DNA from: Chthonomonas sp. UBA1950
Lineage (GTDB): Bacteria; Armatimonadota; Fimbriimonadia; Fimbriimonadales; Fimbriimonadaceae
Assembly (NCBI GenBank): GCA_002336105.1
Contig: DDEQ01000041.1
Coordinates: 118,633-182,632, forward strand
Length of the DNA stretch: 64,000 bases
Direction of reading: 5' to 3'
Shown here: piece by piece, positions 27,013 to 35,477 of the stretch
Layout of the letters: every line of letters starts with the position of its first letter
Numbering within the stretch: position 1 is the first letter of the stretch
The notes under the pieces: generated by a model
The model's input: the letters and a program-made list of their open reading frames with translations, nothing else
Told to the model about the DNA's origin: nothing
The model's database searches: none
Program-made: the position numbers and the translations under genes

Positions 27013-28154
27013 TTGGCTGCCTCCAGAAGTTGCTTCACGCGGTCGTTTGTGATAACGCCGTCTTTGCAGATAAGCGACTCGGCGACAATTGGATCGTCCA
27101 TTTTCATGGTCAGGTTGCCTTCCTTGTCAATCATGTTCAGAAGGAAGGTTGCGATGTTCTTGCCGTAGAGTGAGCTTGCGTCTGCCGGAATTGTGGACGG
27201 CAGGTTGACTGGCCCAACTATGGTGACCCCATATTTGATCACGCTCTTGCCAGCTTCTGTGAGTTCACAGTTGCCGCCTCTTTCCGCTGCAATGTCCACG
27301 ATAACCGAGCCAGGACGCATCTTCTTCACCATCGCTTCGGTGACAATGATCGGAGCTTTCCGACCGGGAACAGCGGCTGTAGTCACGACTAAGTCATGCT
27401 CTGCAACGACCTCACCCATCAGCTCCTGCTGCTTCGCAATGAATTCGGCTGATTGCTCTTTCGCATAACCGCCTGCACCTTGTTCAGCTTGCAGATCAAG
27501 TTCCACAAATCGAGCCCCGAGGCTTTCAATCTGCTGCTTAACTTCAGGTCGAACGTCGTAACCAGCGACCTTCGCGCCTAAGCGTTTCGCGGTTGCGATC
27601 GCTTGCAAGCCAGCCACGCCGGCGCCGACAATCAAAACTCTAGCCGGAGCGATCGTGCCAGCAGCGGTCGTCATCATCGGCAAGATCTTCGGCATTTCAA
27701 TCGATCCAAGCAGAACGGCTTTATATCCGGCGAGGTTTGCCTGAGAGGACAATACGTCCATTGCTTGGGCTCTTGTTGTTCGCGGCACCAACTCAAGAGA
27801 GAAGGAAGTGATGCCTTGGGCAGCTGCTTTCGCAACTGCGGCAGGAAGGGTGAGGGGGTCAGACATCCCGATAAGGATTTGCCCCGACTTTAACTTGGTG
27901 AGATCCTCATCGAAACCATCTGCTGCGCCAAGACAGCGGACGGTGAGCACGATATCCGCAGAGAGGGCGGCATCGCGATCAACGATCTTCGCTCCGTGCT
28001 CTTCGTAGGAGGCGTCTGAAAATCCTGCGGATTCGCCGGCCCCCTTCTCTACGACAATGTCTAGTTTGGCCTTCTTAAAAGAAGCGAGGGTTGTCGGAAC
28101 CAGCGCCACCCGGCTCTCGCCCTGAGATCGCTCCTTTGGTATCCCAATAGTCAT
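27009..28154 (-). CDS. pntA: NAD(P) transhydrogenase alpha subunit, soluble NAD-binding domain only
   Basis: A 381-residue protein covering only domain I of transhydrogenase. The alanine-dehydrogenase/PNT N-terminal part begins MTIGIPKERSQGESRVAL and the NAD-binding Rossmann motif is VLIVGAGVAGLQAIATAKRLGA. The chain ends at KQLLEAAK with no membrane helices; these are at the start of the downstream fused gene instead. That matches the PntAA of three-gene systems. Coupled to pntB by a 4-bp overlap. An AGGAG lies in the loop of a small hairpin, about 15 nt before the ATG. Confidence 0.94.
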   Translation of the reverse strand: MTIGIPKERSQGESRVALVPTTLASFKKAKLDIVVEKGAGESAGFSDASYEEHGAKIVDRDAALSADIVLTVRCLGAADGFDEDLTKLKSGQILIGMSDPLTLPAAVAKAAAQGITSFSLELVPRTTRAQAMDVLSSQANLAGYKAVLLGSIEMPKILPMMTTAAGTIAPARVLIVGAGVAGLQAIATAKRLGAKVAGYDVRPEVKQQIESLGARFVELDLQAEQGAGGYAKEQSAEFIAKQQELMGEVVAEHDLVVTTAAVPGRKAPIIVTEAMVKKMRPGSVIVDIAAERGGNCELTEAGKSVIKYGVTIVGPVNLPSTIPADASSLYGKNIATFLLNMIDKEGNLTMKMDDPIVAESLICKDGVITNDRVKQLLEAAK

Positions 28155-28162
28155 AGGCTGTT

Positions 28163-28180
28163 GCCGGCACTCCTACCGGC
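28163..28180 (-). promoter_or_regulatory. Hairpin with AGGAG in its loop upstream of pntA
   Basis: On the minus strand GCCGG-TAGGAGTG-CCGGC, ending 8 nt before the pntA ATG. The only Shine-Dalgarno-like sequence is in the loop; linear spacing to the ATG is long (about 15 nt), and folding would bring it closer. Confidence 0.4.
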
Positions 28181-28262
28181 TTACCTTCTACTGTGAGACT
28201 TTCAATAGACTTTCCGCAACGTCAGAACAAGCGGCTTATTGCGCAAAACCGACCGTAACCAT

Positions 28263-28934
28263 TTATTCGAATTTGCCATGTTCAGAGGTGTATAAATCTC
28301 TTAAAGTAAAGGGCGGGCATCCAACTGCATTAGCGAGTTCAACTATCTCACGTATAGTAGTTAGTCTTGGATCAAGCTTAGCCAATACTTGGGGTCTGAC
28401 AACAACGGTAACACCCTTGTTTCGACTTGCGTGTTCGCGAATGACTGACTTTACGTTGTCTGCCCAGTTCCTTGCGGATTGTCCCGCTCTGGTAGCTTCC
28501 CTTAGCGCCTTTGTTGCCACTACATACTGTTGTACATTTTTGGGTACAGGGCCAGTCGGTGCACTAATAAACTTGATTGTAGCGGCACTATCAGGAATGT
28601 TCTCGTCGTTCGGCCAAGGTGCTTTGGTGGCTAATCCACGCGCCGTATGCCCCATCGCTTCAAACAAAGTCAGTGCCTCTTCCCAACGCTCTCCGAATTC
28701 TTCCGGGTGCTTGCAGAGCCAATCGAGGTCGTGCCCATCATTGAGGACTGCATCAGCTGAAGCGGGAAATGCTCGCATCGCCCGGTTGGATATGAAGAAG
28801 TGAAATTTGTATCCCGTCGTGCGTGCGAAATCTAAGATCCGCAACAAGGTTGCCGGTTCGCCGTGGCCAAATTCCGTTGCGTCGGGAGTATCCCAAGGAA
28901 CGTAGTCGAGGTCGATGCGTAGGCAAAGATACAT
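28263..28934 (-). CDS. Polysaccharide-deacetylase-like (NodB-fold) protein
   Basis: 223 residues. The opening LCLRIDLDYVPWD looks like the first strand of a NodB deacetylase with its catalytic/metal Asp pair, and GHDLDWLCKHPEEF resembles the His-containing second motif (family HSxxH). No signal peptide, so it is probably cytoplasmic. The match is distant: the later family motifs are not obvious and the His spacing is longer than usual. It may act on a sugar other than chitin or peptidoglycan, or be a non-catalytic relative. It follows the PaiB-like gene on the same strand with a 28-bp gap. Confidence 0.5.
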   Translation of the reverse strand: MYLCLRIDLDYVPWDTPDATEFGHGEPATLLRILDFARTTGYKFHFFISNRAMRAFPASADAVLNDGHDLDWLCKHPEEFGERWEEALTLFEAMGHTARGLATKAPWPNDENIPDSAATIKFISAPTGPVPKNVQQYVVATKALREATRAGQSARNWADNVKSVIREHASRNKGVTVVVRPQVLAKLDPRLTTIREIVELANAVGCPPFTLRDLYTSEHGKFE

Positions 28935-28962
28935 CCTTATCCTATGGTGGCACGACTTCGAC

Positions 28963-29568
28963 CTAGTCTAGTTTAAGAAGGTTTGCTAACCACTCCAAAT
29001 TCGGATCGTTCGTTGATAGATAAAACTGCTTCACGCCTTCGCGATCTGCGACGGAGCGGTTCTGACTGTTCTTAAGTTTAGCTTCGAGCCTATCGACCTT
29101 CATCTCAAAAGCCACCAATCCGGGCATGATGTGCCGGATCATTTCTTCGTTTAAACTTTCAGGAAAGTCGGTTGGAAGTTCTGGATCGTTAAACCGAACC
29201 GTTTGTAACAAGTGAGCTAGAACCGCATCAGGGTCATCAACCAATGTGATGGTTCCGTACGCGTGCACGCTTGCGTAGTTCCACGTTCCAATTCGCTCCC
29301 CGTCTTGATAGTGACGCGGTGAAATATAGGCATGTGGGCCGTTGAAGAGGAACATAGACGAACTCGACGAAAGCGTTCGACTTTGTGGATTCGCACGGGC
29401 GATGTGTGCGTAGATGGTTAACGGTTCAGAGGGCGACAACAAGGTCGGAATTTGAGTTGCAACCGGTTCGCCGTTGATGACCGAAACCAACGTGGCGAAG
29501 TTGAATTGGGTCATCAATTCGCGAATAACTGCTTGGTCTTCGATAGAATAGTGTCGAGGTGTGTACAT
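28963..29568 (-). CDS. PaiB-type FMN-binding split-barrel protein
   Basis: 201 residues that track the PaiB family along the whole length: MYTPRHYSIEDQAVIRELM at the start, then ARANPQSR, FLFNGPHAYISPRHYQDG, GTWNYASVHAYGTI, and the closing AKLKNSQNRSVADREG (family K.SQNR...d..gv). PaiB in Bacillus was described as a negative regulator of sporulation and protease genes, but the fold is an FMN-binding split barrel and the direct role is uncertain. Its ATG overlaps the stop of the small Cys-rich gene by one base (TAATG), so the two are coupled. Confidence 0.88.
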   Translation of the reverse strand: MYTPRHYSIEDQAVIRELMTQFNFATLVSVINGEPVATQIPTLLSPSEPLTIYAHIARANPQSRTLSSSSSMFLFNGPHAYISPRHYQDGERIGTWNYASVHAYGTITLVDDPDAVLAHLLQTVRFNDPELPTDFPESLNEEMIRHIMPGLVAFEMKVDRLEAKLKNSQNRSVADREGVKQFYLSTNDPNLEWLANLLKLD

Positions 29569-29762
29569 TACGGCCGTTTGGGATGTTTGACCGAAGTTCG
29601 CACAGAAATCAGTCTTTCTCGATGATCATTGAACATACAGATGCACCGAAGCCCGTATATTTGAGAGGCTTCTACTGCTTGGCTATACCTTTGGGGGTTT
29701 AATTTCCCATCCTTGCAGCGGTTATGCTCGGTATCGTAACGATGACAGTCTCGACAGTCCAT
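29568..29762 (-). CDS. Small cysteine-rich protein, translationally coupled to the PaiB-like gene
   Basis: 64 residues with five cysteines in a C-x2-C-x9-C and later C-x-C arrangement (MDCRDCHRYDTEHNRCKDG, then GLRCICMFNDHRERL). This looks like a small metal-binding protein rather than chance. Its stop TAA shares one base with the PaiB-like ATG. No family recognised. Its start codon is only 6 bp from the start of the divergent gene at 29769, so its promoter would have to lie inside that gene, or the true start is further in. No clear Shine-Dalgarno site is seen. Confidence 0.55.
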   Translation of the reverse strand: MDCRDCHRYDTEHNRCKDGKLNPQRYSQAVEASQIYGLRCICMFNDHRERLISVRTSVKHPKRP

Positions 29763-29768
29763 GTGTAG

Positions 29769-30770
29769 GTGATAGTGGTGATTTTAGCGACAATTGGAAC
29801 TCTGTGTCTGGTTTCTACTCAAAAAACAGTAGACAAATTTACCCTCGACCTTTTTCAGGACTCCTTCGTAGTTCGAACGAAGTTGACGGTCGACCGTACT
29901 CCCCTTCGTCAGCCGGTCATTAAGCCAACTCCGGCGGTCGTTTTCAGAAAAGATAATGTTTATGCGGTCTGGGATGATCGAGGACTAACAGTGAGAGATG
30001 GGGCTCGTGTTATGTCTTCAAAGCTTGAAGAGATCGCCGTATCTCCTAAGGTGAATAAGCGCGAGGAAATACGTGAAACGCTAACCTTGATAGGTAAAGG
30101 TGAACGGACTAAAACGGTCAGTGCACTTTCTGGTTCGAAGCGTGTCGGAACGGAAGCTTTCTTCCTTGCTCGTTGGGATACTAAAGCCGGAAAACCTTGG
30201 CTGGAAGTGCTGGTTAAAGTGGATCTTGCCGCAAAGAAGCCTCGGTGGCAAGTGGTCGGTAAGTTTGACGGAGTGTCGACAGCAAGGAAACTGATTGACG
30301 ATCAACTTTTTCTTTCAAAGGGACAACTTGCGGTGGTCGTTCGTCGAAACGATGATTGGGGAGTCGCTAGCTATATCCCAAACACCAACAACTTCGACTT
30401 TCAACAGGTTGGTGAGTCTCTTTCTGCATGGTCGAATAAAGGGTTCTTCGTCGATAAATCGTCGTATGGAATGACGGTCGGTGGCACGCTTGATCTCACG
30501 GGGCCAACTCGAAAAATCCTCTTTGAATCTCACGGCCCAGCTTACTTTGTTGATGCGGAATCGCCGTTGTTGGCGGTCATCAAGACTAGTTCAGGTCTTG
30601 TCTTGATGAACGTCAATTCAGGCGCTCAAATCCCAATTCAGAGTTCATCAGAAATTCGACGCGTTGGCAAGAATGTGCTCGTATGGAATCCTCACGATGC
30701 GCCTAAGTTAGCTCGCTTGTATGATCCAGTTCGGTGGCAAGAGTTAGCCCGTTGGCAGGCGCAAAAATAA
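29769..30770 (+). CDS. Exported protein of unknown function
   Basis: About 333 residues. The start region has three GTG codons (29769, 29775, 29778); TAGGTGA favours 29775 or 29778. The N-terminal hydrophobic stretch VVILATIGTLCLVST is a likely signal peptide or anchor. The rest is beta-strand-rich with repeated short units such as NVYAVWDDRGLTV and WQVVGKFDG, reminiscent of a seven-bladed propeller, but no repeat motif is clear enough to name. It precedes the GH172 gene by 60 bp on the same strand. Confidence 0.65.
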   Translation: MIVVILATIGTLCLVSTQKTVDKFTLDLFQDSFVVRTKLTVDRTPLRQPVIKPTPAVVFRKDNVYAVWDDRGLTVRDGARVMSSKLEEIAVSPKVNKREEIRETLTLIGKGERTKTVSALSGSKRVGTEAFFLARWDTKAGKPWLEVLVKVDLAAKKPRWQVVGKFDGVSTARKLIDDQLFLSKGQLAVVVRRNDDWGVASYIPNTNNFDFQQVGESLSAWSNKGFFVDKSSYGMTVGGTLDLTGPTRKILFESHGPAYFVDAESPLLAVIKTSSGLVLMNVNSGAQIPIQSSSEIRRVGKNVLVWNPHDAPKLARLYDPVRWQELARWQAQK

Positions 30771-30830
30771 CAAAGCGACAAACAAAAGCTAGCAATTCTG
30801 GGTGCGTTGTGAGAATCTAAGTGCAACGTC

Positions 30831-32816
30831 ATGATTATTTCCCTCTTTGTAGCTTTTGCAATGTCGCAATCTGCGTCAGAGGTGACGGTTCAATCGCTTT
30901 TGCCGCAGATGACCAATCTATCTTGGGTTACGCGCAGGCCAAATCCGAGCTTCAAGATGGCTCAGGCCAGTAGCTACGACCGCCGAAGTAACCCTGGTCC
31001 AGATCAAGATTGGTTCGCAAATGGAGACGCGGGCCAGTTCATTCGAGACGAAGTAAACGAAGGCCGAACTGAGCATGTGATGATGGATGCCGACGGCCCG
31101 GGGGCATTAGTTCGGTTTTGGAGCGCAAACCCCCAAGGAACGGTGAGGTTCTACTTTGATGGGGCATCCTCACCAACACTTTCGGCAAATATGCAGGATC
31201 TTCTTAGCGGGAAGATCGAGCCGTTTTTCGACCCAATCGCCTACACAGTATCTCACGGGTTCGATCTCTATTTTCCGTTCCCTTATGCGAAGCACCTGAA
31301 GGTCACAGTGGAGGGTTCCCGTGGACTTTACTATCACCTGGGATATCGAACCTATGATGAATCTGCTGTGGTTAAAACCTACGACCCTAGTGAATCTTCG
31401 AAGTGGTTGCCGACGCTGAAATCGATCAGTGCAAAATTACTAAGTGGCCCCCAAGACGGCTCTCGCAAACTCCTGAAATCCATTTCGCTGAAGCTTGGCC
31501 CAGACTCCACGAAGACCTTTGAAGTCAGCGGGGGAGGAGCACATCAGCTGTCTCTCCTTCAAGCAAGGCTTTTAGGTAGCCGACTGTTTGATCCTAAGAA
31601 ATCGGGTTCATGGACCGATCGTAAGCAGACTCACAACATTCTGAGACACATTTTGTTGGACGTCTATTCAGACGGCAAACTCACGATTCGAACGCCTCTC
31701 AGTGACTTTTTTGTTTCGCCTGCCGGTCTGCACAGCTACGGGACTTTGCCGATGTCGGTTTTCACCGATGGCACCATGACATCGCGTCTCGTCATGCCTT
31801 ATCAACGCGGATTACAGTTCAAAGTGACCAATCTCAACACGTTTCCGGTGGACCTAGACTGGAAGTACAAGTCGGATGCGATCACTTGGTCAAGCGACAC
31901 ATATGCTCTTCACGCGGAATGGAACATGGATTTTGGACCGACGCGACCGATGCGAGACATGCACCTGCTAAATCCTGTTGGTGAGGGCAATTACGTCGGA
32001 ACGGCTCTTCATATTACGAATCCGACGCCTGCATGGTGGGGCGAGGGTGATGAAAAAGTTTATGTAGACGGAGAGTCTTTCCCAAGCACGTTTGGCACTG
32101 GAACAGAGGATTTCTTCGGCTACGCTTGGTCTTCGGCCGAACTATTCCAGCATCCTTATCACGCTCAAAGTTGGTGTGATGGTCCAGGAACAATGGGACA
32201 CGATGTGGTGATGAGATTCCAGACCTTCGACCCGATTCCGTTCAAAACAGGTCTGAAATTTGACCTTGAAATGTGGCACTGGGAAAATGTTCAAGCCGAC
32301 TTCGATCACGTCGTCTTTTGGTATGCCAAGCCTGGTTCACACCAATTCAAGCCTATCCAGAAAGATAGTCTGACTCTTCGAGAGATAGCTCCGCCGGCTC
32401 CGGTCAAAGGTGCGATTGAGGGCGAGGGAATGAAGATCGTGAAGTGCACGGGAGGCCAAACGGAAAACCAGGAAGGTTTCTGGCAAATCAGTGCAGGAAA
32501 GCAGCTTTGGTGGCAGGATGGCAAAGTTGGGGATGTTCTGGAAATGCAGTTCAAGAACAAGACTGCGGGCAATTATGAGATCGTTGCCAACATGTGCCAC
32601 GCAATGGATTACGGCATCCATAAAATCAGCATCAACGGAAAAGAAGCCAAGGTGATTGACTTTTATGGTGACCTGACTTGGGAGAAAGCATCGCTCGGAT
32701 CGTTCAAATTACCTGCAGGCGATAATACGATTACCGTTGAATGCGTTGGTACCAACGTCAAGGCGAAACCTGCAAGAATGTTTGGCCTTGACTATATCCT
32801 GCTTGTGAAGAAATAG
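30831..32816 (+). CDS. DUF2961 / GH172-family protein with C-terminal carbohydrate-binding-like domain
   Basis: 661 residues. A short signal peptide (MIISLFVAFAMSQSAS) precedes a DUF2961 region with ASSYDRRSNPGPDQDWFANGD and the signature FGTGTEDFFGYAWS. CAZy family GH172 was founded on this domain, whose characterised members act on difructose dianhydride I, alpha-fructofuranosides or alpha-arabinofuranosides; Glu426 in GTGTEDFF is the best candidate catalytic acid. The last ~135 residues are beta-rich (GNYEIVANMCHAMDYGIHKISING, split by loops) and look like a carbohydrate-binding module. The stop TAG abuts the ATG of the next gene with no gap. The substrate here is not known. Confidence 0.82.
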   Translation: MIISLFVAFAMSQSASEVTVQSLLPQMTNLSWVTRRPNPSFKMAQASSYDRRSNPGPDQDWFANGDAGQFIRDEVNEGRTEHVMMDADGPGALVRFWSANPQGTVRFYFDGASSPTLSANMQDLLSGKIEPFFDPIAYTVSHGFDLYFPFPYAKHLKVTVEGSRGLYYHLGYRTYDESAVVKTYDPSESSKWLPTLKSISAKLLSGPQDGSRKLLKSISLKLGPDSTKTFEVSGGGAHQLSLLQARLLGSRLFDPKKSGSWTDRKQTHNILRHILLDVYSDGKLTIRTPLSDFFVSPAGLHSYGTLPMSVFTDGTMTSRLVMPYQRGLQFKVTNLNTFPVDLDWKYKSDAITWSSDTYALHAEWNMDFGPTRPMRDMHLLNPVGEGNYVGTALHITNPTPAWWGEGDEKVYVDGESFPSTFGTGTEDFFGYAWSSAELFQHPYHAQSWCDGPGTMGHDVVMRFQTFDPIPFKTGLKFDLEMWHWENVQADFDHVVFWYAKPGSHQFKPIQKDSLTLREIAPPAPVKGAIEGEGMKIVKCTGGQTENQEGFWQISAGKQLWWQDGKVGDVLEMQFKNKTAGNYEIVANMCHAMDYGIHKISINGKEAKVIDFYGDLTWEKASLGSFKLPAGDNTITVECVGTNVKAKPARMFGLDYILLVKK

Positions 32817-35372
32817 ATGATTGCTTTGGTTCTGGCTTTGTCTGTGGTCGGTTCTGCGACGATACATGCTTCGGACGCTCAACCCGCGGTGGACCTTCAA
32901 CGACCTGTTTCAGAAGTTCGCCGAGACGGCTTTACCGTTCAATATTGGACTTCGCAACCTTGTGCCACCAAGGTGGAACTCCGTCAAAGCGATCTGCCGC
33001 GAAACACTCTTGGGCATGTTGCTGAAGGAAATGTTAGCGAGGTCGTACTAGACGCAAAGTCGACCCAGTGGCATATCGCAAAGCTGACCAAATTACAACC
33101 TGGAAAGCGGTATTACTACCGCGTCTTTGATCCCGGGGCAGTTCCGACAAGCGAAGAAGCCCGTTGGGGTGCTAGTAACGGTTGGCGAAGAGAGTTTGCT
33201 TGCTCTACGTTAGCGACTTCCCGCAAAAAGACGATCATTCACCTTCCAGTGAAGGTTCTGCTGATGCCGAATGTTGTCAACCTCGAATCTGGGATGGCTG
33301 ACTTCGATGGTCCAGCACCGTTGCCACCGCTTATGACGGATGCTGAATTAGCAAAGATCAAAAGCGAATATGCGGTTTCTTCTCGCCTTCTTTGGGTTGC
33401 GAGTGGGATGCGACTGTGGGTCGATTATCAGATCGTGGTCGATCCCCGACGCCAAGTGTGGGGACCTGAACCCGAAGGCGCGTCAAAGGAATATAAAGGT
33501 TTGCCGGTTTGCAGGATGTACAACGGTAAAGATTTCGATCCGCCTGGCGGTGGAACTTGGACCTTTGTGGACGCGAAGAACCCCGAAGTCGTTCATAAAG
33601 ACCCATTCACCGAAGCTGAACCCTATTGCGGGCAGATCGAACAGGCGTTCCCTCGACGATGGAACCTTAGGACAAAGAAGTGGGATTTCTATACGTCAGG
33701 GGGAGGCACTTTCGGGATTGACGATTGGGCAAAAGGCGTTCCCACGCGGTCGAATTTCTTGGGTGGAGGAGACACGGCTTGGCTAGCAACCCATGAGTTC
33801 CATCATGGAATGGAGTCGTTCGGACATTTGTCTCTCAGCAATCGCGAAGATGACCGCATCGTATACGATCACCCGTCACCTCGATATCGAAAAAACAAAG
33901 GGGACGGTTCTTTCGACGAGAACACGTGGTCCACTTCGGGCTTGCATGGCGAGCATTGGGATGTCATCGCTTGGTGGGATCGCCAAATCACTGACCCGCA
34001 ATGGTTGCGATTGATGTTCGGAAGAACCGAGGTTGTTACGGATGCTGATGAAGATGGATTCCCAGACAACGATCCTCGTTTGCCTCTTGATGAGAAAAGA
34101 TTTGGTTCATCGCCATCGAAGAAAATGACGGACGGCGAAATAAGCGATCTTAATAAGGTCATGCTCTCGACCTGGGCACCCGGACCGCTGCAACCTACTT
34201 GGGTGAAAACTGGCAACACCGGGGTCCATCCAAACCCGAAGAGCGCGGATAGCGATGGCGATGGAATCCTCGACAGGTACGATCCGTATCCGCTATCACC
34301 CAACACACCCCTAATTCCATTTACCCGGCCCAAGATGGATGGTTCTGGCGAAGGTTGGACCGGTGTTCCTATTGCTGGACAGGTTAACCTTCCGAAGCTT
34401 AAGGTCACTTTCAAGCAAGCTCATGACGAGGCGGCTTACTACGGTCAGCTGTTGATAGAAGGGGATTGGCAATCCATTGACACGAGCTTTGATGGCGAAG
34501 GCAAAGGGATGTTCTCAAACGAAGGTGTTCTCGGCTTTTCACTCGTGAACCGAAAACCGAAACCTGGCGACGCTCAGCCGACTGGTTCGCAAGTCGACAT
34601 TAAGCCAAGATGGTCCGGGGCACCAGGACTAAAACTAGTTACAAAGTCGATCAAAGGTGGAACGGTGATCGAGTTCAGCTTGCCCAACCGTGGAGCATCA
34701 CCTTGGTACTGGAAAGGTGGCGGGCACCAAATCGGAACTTCCATCAACATCTTTGATGCATCGGGCGCCGGTTACAGCTTGTGGGAGCCGTACGTGCCGT
34801 TTTATGCGACGATGTTAGAAGAGCATGGCAAGACTCCGATTCCCACGAATTCTCCAGCAGTTCTCCGCGATGGTGAAGGCATTGTTTTGCGTCCTGGCGA
34901 TCCCAAGCTAAAGCTTGATGCTGGTTGGAAGCTTGTCAATGGAGCCTATCGGTACAGCGGAGATGATGAGGCCGCTGTCTATCTCGACGGATTAGTAGCG
35001 AAAGACTATGACGTTGTGGCGGTGGTCGAAGCGAAGGCGGATGCCATTATCGGGGCGTATACCAAAGCAACTAAGAAGCTAAATGCTGGTGAGGGCTATG
35101 TCGGGTTCGTTGGCGGTTACGCAAACACTGTCACCAAATTGCGGATTTTTGGAACTGAGGTTGGAGACGAGCCCCTTGTGATGACCCCTGGAAAGCACAC
35201 ACTACAGCTTTCGAGACGAGGTGGGGAAGTATGGTTTATCGTTGATGGTAAACCAACGATCTATAGTGTTGACCCATCTCCAAACGCAATCGTCGACCGA
35301 ATAGGAGTTTTGGGCGGTTACGGTGGAGCCCAGACAATATACGAGATTCGCTACCGGTTAGGAGGCCCCTAA
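32817..35372 (+). CDS. Secreted putative zinc metallopeptidase with calcium-binding repeats
   Basis: 851 residues. After a signal peptide (MIALVLALSVVGSATIHA) comes a fibronectin-III/purple-phosphatase-like N-terminal domain (about 25-130, LQPGKRYYYRVFD). A zincin motif follows at H326-E327-x-x-H330, in THEFHHGMESFGH, with a further His at 337. Two Asp-rich calcium-binding (thrombospondin type 3-like) loops follow, TDADEDGFPDNDP (about 407-420) and SADSDGDGILDRYDP (about 478-493). The C-terminal ~350 residues are beta-sandwich-like, ending in a concanavalin/laminin-G-type domain. It is translationally coupled to the GH172 gene. The peptidase role is inferred only from the motif; I recognise no named peptidase family. 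Confidence 0.65.
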   Translation: MIALVLALSVVGSATIHASDAQPAVDLQRPVSEVRRDGFTVQYWTSQPCATKVELRQSDLPRNTLGHVAEGNVSEVVLDAKSTQWHIAKLTKLQPGKRYYYRVFDPGAVPTSEEARWGASNGWRREFACSTLATSRKKTIIHLPVKVLLMPNVVNLESGMADFDGPAPLPPLMTDAELAKIKSEYAVSSRLLWVASGMRLWVDYQIVVDPRRQVWGPEPEGASKEYKGLPVCRMYNGKDFDPPGGGTWTFVDAKNPEVVHKDPFTEAEPYCGQIEQAFPRRWNLRTKKWDFYTSGGGTFGIDDWAKGVPTRSNFLGGGDTAWLATHEFHHGMESFGHLSLSNREDDRIVYDHPSPRYRKNKGDGSFDENTWSTSGLHGEHWDVIAWWDRQITDPQWLRLMFGRTEVVTDADEDGFPDNDPRLPLDEKRFGSSPSKKMTDGEISDLNKVMLSTWAPGPLQPTWVKTGNTGVHPNPKSADSDGDGILDRYDPYPLSPNTPLIPFTRPKMDGSGEGWTGVPIAGQVNLPKLKVTFKQAHDEAAYYGQLLIEGDWQSIDTSFDGEGKGMFSNEGVLGFSLVNRKPKPGDAQPTGSQVDIKPRWSGAPGLKLVTKSIKGGTVIEFSLPNRGASPWYWKGGGHQIGTSINIFDASGAGYSLWEPYVPFYATMLEEHGKTPIPTNSPAVLRDGEGIVLRPGDPKLKLDAGWKLVNGAYRYSGDDEAAVYLDGLVAKDYDVVAVVEAKADAIIGAYTKATKKLNAGEGYVGFVGGYANTVTKLRIFGTEVGDEPLVMTPGKHTLQLSRRGGEVWFIVDGKPTIYSVDPSPNAIVDRIGVLGGYGGAQTIYEIRYRLGGP

Positions 35373-35424
35373 CCGATGGATAGTGCTGGATAATTAAAAG
35401 ACTCGGTTTAGGGCATAAAGATTG

Positions 35425-35472
35425 CAGGAATCATTCCTGGCTCTTCAGAACATTGTTCGAACAGCCAGGAAT
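35425..35472 (+). promoter_or_regulatory. Leader with two mutually exclusive hairpins over the Shine-Dalgarno site
   Basis: Three related segments: CAGGAAT (35425-35431), ATTCCTGGCT (35433-35442) and AGCCAGGAAT (35463-35472). Segment 2 can pair with segment 1 (6 bp, loop TCA) or with segment 3 (10 bp, 20-nt loop). Segment 3 contains the AGGA that serves ATG 35478. Closing 2-3 would hide the ribosome-binding site; closing 1-2 would free it. The loop also holds the DNA palindromes GAACATTGTTC and GTTCGAAC. Confidence 0.55.
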
Positions 35473-35477
35473 ATCAA

